11,331 nt of DNA from JANMDR01 sp031376425. Lineage in GTDB: Bacteria > Pseudomonadota > Gammaproteobacteria > Burkholderiales > Usitatibacteraceae. The notes under the pieces are model-generated. The model did no database searches. It was not told where the DNA came from and worked only from the letters and a program-made list of their open reading frames with translations. The position numbers and the translations under genes were made by a program. How positions within the stretch are numbered: the first letter of the stretch is position 1; each line of letters begins with the position of its first letter. Of this stretch, positions 7,897 to 11,331 are shown in pieces. Location: the NCBI GenBank assembly GCA_031376425.1, contig JANMDR010000144.1, forward strand, positions 1-11,331. Direction: 5' to 3'.

Positions 7897-9123
7897 ATGC
7901 AAACAAACCAAACAAACGCTGCCCCCCAAAGAACTTCTTTTCTTGACCTCGCTCAGAAACTTGGGCAAAGTGTTGAGCGTCTCAAAGCTGGCGAGCCTGT
8001 AGAAACTGTCGTCAGAGTCCATAGTGTTGATGAGTTCAAAGATATTTTTGCCGGTAATGTAACAGCAGATCAACGTGACAGCTTTAGTAAAGACATGGAA
8101 ATCCGTCACGGCGATTCGCTTCAATCAAGTGACCCAATGGCACGTCTTTACAATCATGTGCTGGGTAATGTACCGCTGTCCTTAGAAGATTCAAATACGG
8201 CGGGCATGATGTTTCCATTAGATGTCACGGTTTTTTCTGTTTCCGATATGGCGGTAACGACCAATATCACCTACGGTCCTAGCGCTAGCCCAGTGGTACT
8301 CAATGTGGGTACGCTCACGTTTAACGGTGGGTCAATTACTACGCAAAATACCGTGCTCACGCTGTATGCTGATGCCGTGGCCTTTGGCACCACCCCTGGA
8401 ACCTTACCCTACCACATCGGCATCACTGGTGTGAACGGTGCAGTCGGAACCGCTGGTAGCGTGGGGACGGCACCGAACCCGGCGCAAGCAACGTCTGGTT
8501 CCAATGCCAGTGCTCGCTCCCCTGGCGTTTGCACTGGGGTAGGCAATGGTGGTAATGGCAGCTCTGGCGCAACGGGGCATACAGGTGGCAATGGCTTGCC
8601 AGGACAAAATGGCCTTGCAAATCAACCCGCAACAATCTCGATTGGCAGCTTTAGCACGACCTTGCCTGGAAAGTTAGTACTCTACGGTGTTTCTGGCGCG
8701 GGTGGCGCTGGCGGTGCCGGTGGCACAGGCGGTGCGGGCCAGCAAGGTGGTAATGGCGGAAATGGCTGTGACTCTGGTTGTGAAGGCACTGACGGAGGCA
8801 ACGCGGGTAATGGTGGGCCTGGTGGTATCGGCGGCAACGGCAGCAACGGCGGTAATGGCGTTAACGGCTTCAGCACCACAGTAACTGTTCCTGCAGGTGC
8901 CATCGGTAATGTGCTTACTTCTACCGCAGTTGCACCGGTAGGACAAGGTGGCGCTGCCGGTTCTGGTGGCAGCGGCGGTGGCGCAGGGAGCAAAGGCAGT
9001 GGTGGTAAAGGTTCAAGTGATGGCTCCGCAGGTACGCAGGGTAATCCGGGTGGCATTGGTACGGTAGGCACGGCTGGCACGCAACAAGGTAGCGCTGGTC
9101 AGTTCTATATCAGTGCGAATTAA
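7897..9123 (+). CDS. Gly-rich triplet-repeat protein, paralogue 1
   Basis: This 408-residue protein has no recognised family name. The start is the ATG at 7897, set by GGAG 7 bases upstream. Residues 1-110 are mixed helical-type sequence without a signal peptide or membrane segment. Residues about 111-172 are beta-rich (LNVGTLTFNGGSI, TVLTLYADAVAFG). Three Gly-rich blocks follow, at about 176-248, 267-324 and 349-400. They are built from GGN, GGA, GGT and Gly-X-Y triplets and are split by short beta inserts (ATISIGSFSTT..., FSTTVTVPAGAIG...). Cys212, Cys291 and Cys295 lie in or beside the Gly-rich blocks and could form a disulphide. The tail is GQFYISAN. The gene lies 119 bases after the RHS gene on the same strand, so co-transcription is possible. 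The triplets suit a polyglycine II or collagen-like bundle of surface or adhesin type. PE-PGRS-like composition is only a resemblance. Confidence 0.88.
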   Translation: MQTNQTNAAPQRTSFLDLAQKLGQSVERLKAGEPVETVVRVHSVDEFKDIFAGNVTADQRDSFSKDMEIRHGDSLQSSDPMARLYNHVLGNVPLSLEDSNTAGMMFPLDVTVFSVSDMAVTTNITYGPSASPVVLNVGTLTFNGGSITTQNTVLTLYADAVAFGTTPGTLPYHIGITGVNGAVGTAGSVGTAPNPAQATSGSNASARSPGVCTGVGNGGNGSSGATGHTGGNGLPGQNGLANQPATISIGSFSTTLPGKLVLYGVSGAGGAGGAGGTGGAGQQGGNGGNGCDSGCEGTDGGNAGNGGPGGIGGNGSNGGNGVNGFSTTVTVPAGAIGNVLTSTAVAPVGQGGAAGSGGSGGGAGSKGSGGKGSSDGSAGTQGNPGGIGTVGTAGTQQGSAGQFYISAN

Positions 9124-9138
9124 GTTGGTGTAGAAAGT

Positions 9139-9186
9139 CTCGTTCGCGCGTTTTGCGTTATGACAAGCGTATAGCGCGTGAACGAG
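9139..9186 (+). other. Strong inverted repeat between the two Gly-rich genes
   Basis: The arms at 9139-9150 (CTCGTTCGCGCG) and 9175-9186 (CGCGTGAACGAG) pair over 12 bases with one G-U pair, around a 24-base loop. The structure begins 15 bases after the stop codon of the first Gly-rich gene. No run of T follows the 3' arm, so it is not a standard intrinsic terminator. It may be an mRNA-stabilising or processing hairpin, or a protein-binding site that sets the relative expression of the two genes. Confidence 0.7.
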
Positions 9187-9236
9187 TCGATGCATCAGGT
9201 CGCAATATTTCTAAATAGGCTTAATATCTTTATTGC

Positions 9237-9241
9237 AGGAG
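9237..9241 (+). promoter_or_regulatory. Shine-Dalgarno sequence for the second Gly-rich gene
   Basis: AGGAG lies 6 bases before the ATG at 9248. It supports that start over the in-frame TTG at 9233, which overlaps the approach to the site. Confidence 0.85.
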
Positions 9242-9247
9242 ATACTC

Positions 9248-10579
9248 ATGGACTTATGCGAAGTGACACAAGCAGAGGATGCACTAGTTAGGGAACACCC
9301 CATCAACCGTACTCAGTATGTAGATTTCTATAGCTTGGATGAAACCCGCGCTGCGGTACGTGCCACAAGCCAGATTGCATTACAGAAAAAAAGCGCGGTG
9401 TTTTATCAGGGTTTAGAAGCACGCCAGCGTTTACCGCAAGGGATGCACGATCGTTGCGAAGAATTTGTGTATGCCAACGGACCCATGCCATCCAAGCAAG
9501 ACCTTACTGGTCTGAGCAACCACCTTCCTCTTCATTACAAGGTAATACGATTAAACCATTATCATGTACCGGCGGGGGAAACTTGGGATCTGAGTGTCGA
9601 TCGCGCAAAATATTGGCCAGAAGTAGATCAGCTAGAAGAGTTATATGTATTTTTGCATATTGGGCATCTCATTTTAGAGGAAGATGCACGGGTAATTATT
9701 CATGGCAATGTGCTCGCTGTCGAGTGCGCGATACTAGAACGGTCGGTTGATTCACAACTGGGTTCCCCGCTATCGGCAACGTGTTTTGATATCGGAATAT
9801 TGCCGACGCTCATTTCAGCTGATAGAAACGCTGCCGCTAACACCGGTGCCCATGGCCAAGACGGACGTCACGGTGTTAACGGCGTTTCAGGGCAATCGAT
9901 AAATGTAGAGGGAACGTTGTTTGGTCCACGAATCGTAGATTTAGAAACAGCCAGCAAGCTAAATACCGACGGCACGCCAGGAACGGAAGGCAGTGCCGGA
10001 ACCAATGGCGCACGCGGACGCAATGGAGGCATGTGCCGATTGGCCGACATTCGCATCGGCAGGTTAGTTAACTTTGAGCAGCGTGCACTACGCATCTTTT
10101 CCCGCGCTGGGCAAGGTTTGCCCGGAGGAAACGGCGGCGATGGTGGCAATGGCGGCACGGGCGGTAGTGGTGGCTCCGGCGCGAAAGCGATCAACGCGAC
10201 CATAGCTTCCGGCAATGGTGGTGAAGGCGGCAATGCCGGCAATGGCGGCAATGGTGGCAATGGTGGTAACGGCGGGCTTTCATCGAATATTTTTGTCCAA
10301 GTACCCGCAGACCAATTGCATCAGGTGCATACGCTAAGTCTACCGTCCCTTGGTGGTAGTGGTGGCAATGGTGGTGAGGGCGGTCAGGGCGGAACAAGCG
10401 GGAAAGCGGGGCAAAATGGCACGGGAGTAACTGTAGTTAGTTCCGACAAACATTTGGCCGAAACAGCTAGTTCACTACCGGACAGCGAAAATAAAAGTGG
10501 CAAAAACGGGATTAATGGCCTTCAAGGTAATGTCGGCAGGCCGCGGCCAGGTGCAAATTTCTTTGTTTTTTCCGCATAG
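9248..10579 (+). CDS. Gly-rich triplet-repeat protein, paralogue 2
   Basis: This 443-residue protein has no recognised family name. The ATG at 9248 follows AGGAG at 6 bases. Residues 1-197 are non-repetitive, with no signal peptide. A beta-rich stretch (HYHVPAGETWDLSV, ELYVFLHIGHLILEEDARV, FDIGILPTLISADRN) parallels the beta stretch of the preceding gene. Gly-X-Y or GGX blocks follow at about 198-218, 242-260, 290-343, 368-393 and 418-434. They are split by beta-type inserts (ADIRIGRLVNFEQRALRIF, SNIFVQVPADQLHQVHTLSL). The tail ANFFVFSA resembles GQFYISAN of the preceding protein. Shared order of parts, shared tail and tandem position point to diverged paralogues. The 124-base gap before it contains a hairpin. 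A polyglycine II or collagen-like stalk is inferred; the ligand or partner is unknown. Confidence 0.88.
   Translation: MDLCEVTQAEDALVREHPINRTQYVDFYSLDETRAAVRATSQIALQKKSAVFYQGLEARQRLPQGMHDRCEEFVYANGPMPSKQDLTGLSNHLPLHYKVIRLNHYHVPAGETWDLSVDRAKYWPEVDQLEELYVFLHIGHLILEEDARVIIHGNVLAVECAILERSVDSQLGSPLSATCFDIGILPTLISADRNAAANTGAHGQDGRHGVNGVSGQSINVEGTLFGPRIVDLETASKLNTDGTPGTEGSAGTNGARGRNGGMCRLADIRIGRLVNFEQRALRIFSRAGQGLPGGNGGDGGNGGTGGSGGSGAKAINATIASGNGGEGGNAGNGGNGGNGGNGGLSSNIFVQVPADQLHQVHTLSLPSLGGSGGNGGEGGQGGTSGKAGQNGTGVTVVSSDKHLAETASSLPDSENKSGKNGINGLQGNVGRPRPGANFFVFSA
10211..10273 (+). repeat. 9-bp tandem repeat coding for Gly-Asn-Gly triplets
   Basis: Seven imperfect 9-base units close to GGCAATGGT follow each other in frame from residue 322. 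Two adjacent units are identical. Gain or loss of a unit would add or remove three residues without breaking the frame, so the length of this Gly-rich block may vary between strains. Confidence 0.8.
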
Positions 10580-10623
10580 TTTTTCTGAATAGCCGTACCA
10601 CTGCAATTCTGATGCGATTCAAC

Positions 10624-11331
10624 TCAATCAATCTCAAACCGCATCTTCAACCCAGCCCAATCCTTCGCCTCACCCTTCAGGCTATATTCTGTCAAGTTAT
10701 GCTCTGCCAGCCACTCAGCGCCTACGCTTAGCTTAAAGCCATTATCGATACGGCTCACTTTAAAAATGGCTTGCTCCATATTGCGTCGGCTGCGGCACAT
10801 AAGCACGGCTAGGCGCAGGCAAAACGTAAGTTCAATTAGCTCATTATCTAGGCCAATACTGGCGGCTAGTTTTTCTAATTTGCCTCGGCAACCTAGCACC
10901 AGTGCGCTTAAACGGACTTGTTCGGTTTTGGAAAAACCGGGCATATCAGCGTTGGCAAGCAGGTAGGCGGAATGCTTGTGGTAGGCGCTTTGCGCTACGT
11001 CAATGCCGGTTTCGTGTAATTGGCAAGCCCATTGCAGAAGCTGTAGTTTGCGGTAATCGGCTTCGTTATTTTCCGGTGCAAAGCCGCGATGCAGTTGCGC
11101 TAAAAAATGTTCGGCCATGCGCTCAACTCTATCAGCTTGGGCTTGATCCACGTGATAGCGCTTGGCGAATTGCGAAACGGTTAGGGTGCGAATATCCTCA
11201 TGTTGAGTGCGGCCTAGCATGTCTACTATTACGCCTTGGCGTAATGCGGTATCTACAACTAACATTTTTTTGATGTCTAATTCTTCAAATACGGTAAGCA
11301 TAATCGCAATGCCGCCAGCCAGTACCGGAAT
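10624..11331 (-). CDS. ppx: Exopolyphosphatase (Ppx/GppA family), C-terminal part
   Basis: Ppx releases phosphate from the ends of polyphosphate chains; GppA paralogues also act on pppGpp. The frame stays open to the window edge, so the 5' half, which carries the ASKHA-type catalytic domains, lies outside. The 235 visible codons begin IPVLAGGIAIM, matching the family's P-V-x-x-GG-x-A-I segment, followed by VVDTALRQGVIVDMLGR. Then comes the HD-like C-terminal domain, with LHETGIDVAQSAYHKHSAYL and NADMPGFSKTEQ (about 10925-11040). The protein ends with a small final domain at RFEID and a TGA at 10624-10626. The ATG at 11299-11301 is internal, not the start. The gene converges on the Gly-rich gene with only 44 bases between stops. 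Assignment to Ppx over GppA rests on overall resemblance and is less sure than the family. Confidence 0.9.
   Translation of the reverse strand: MPVLAGGIAIMLTVFEELDIKKMLVVDTALRQGVIVDMLGRTQHEDIRTLTVSQFAKRYHVDQAQADRVERMAEHFLAQLHRGFAPENNEADYRKLQLLQWACQLHETGIDVAQSAYHKHSAYLLANADMPGFSKTEQVRLSALVLGCRGKLEKLAASIGLDNELIELTFCLRLAVLMCRSRRNMEQAIFKVSRIDNGFKLSVGAEWLAEHNLTEYSLKGEAKDWAGLKMRFEID

Noticed and set aside
8682..9080. Minus-strand Pro-rich open frame of 132 codons
   Set aside because: Pro-rich runs are the complement of the Gly-rich repeats of the plus-strand gene. The same holds for the minus-strand frame at 9868-10260.
8400..9110. Mycobacterial PE-PGRS protein
   Set aside because: The Gly-rich composition is similar, but the N-terminal PE domain is absent and the base composition and neighbouring ppx do not fit a mycobacterium.
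10902..11273. Plus-strand open frame of 123 codons opposite ppx
   Set aside because: The minus frame matches the Ppx/GppA family throughout, and the plus frame gives basic sequence without recognisable motifs.

Overview
The window looks like a proteobacterial chromosome segment of roughly 50% GC, most likely betaproteobacterial. The only housekeeping gene visible is the 3' part of an exopolyphosphatase (ppx/gppA family) on the minus strand at the right end, and its sequence fits that group. The rest is an accessory block of three plus-strand genes that converges on ppx.

Region 1 (1-7777) is one giant RHS/YD-repeat protein. The open frame gives 2576 residues from a TTG at 47, but conserved RHS-type sequence runs right up to that codon. 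It can be followed a few codons further upstream only by changing frame, so the visible start is probably not the natural one. In order, the protein shows an RHS-type N-terminal region, a set of propeller-like repeats with a Tyr-Thr-Trp signature, two jelly-roll-like modules set among YD repeats, and the RHS-associated core ending in DPTG. A Gly/Ala-rich hydrophobic segment follows, and then a C-terminal domain with a His-Gly / Ala-x-Cys pair that recalls clan CD cysteine peptidases (C80-like) or adhesin domains of similar shape.

Region 2 (7778-10579) holds two genes on the same strand, each with a good Shine-Dalgarno sequence. Both encode proteins without signal peptides that pair an N-terminal non-repetitive domain with Gly-rich triplet blocks (GGN/GGX, Gly-X-Y) split by short beta-strand-like inserts. 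Both end in a similar short hydrophobic tail. They appear to be diverged paralogues, and their Gly-rich blocks could form polyglycine II or collagen-like bundles. A strong 12-bp hairpin without a U-tract lies between them.

Region 3 (10624-11331) is the C-terminal part of ppx, cut by the window edge.

The best candidate for an undescribed system is the co-directional set of a giant RHS shell with a peptidase-like tip plus two Gly-rich paralogues, in the place where an immunity gene would be expected. Whether the three genes act together is inference from layout only. No RNA genes, IS elements, CRISPR arrays or attachment sites were seen.
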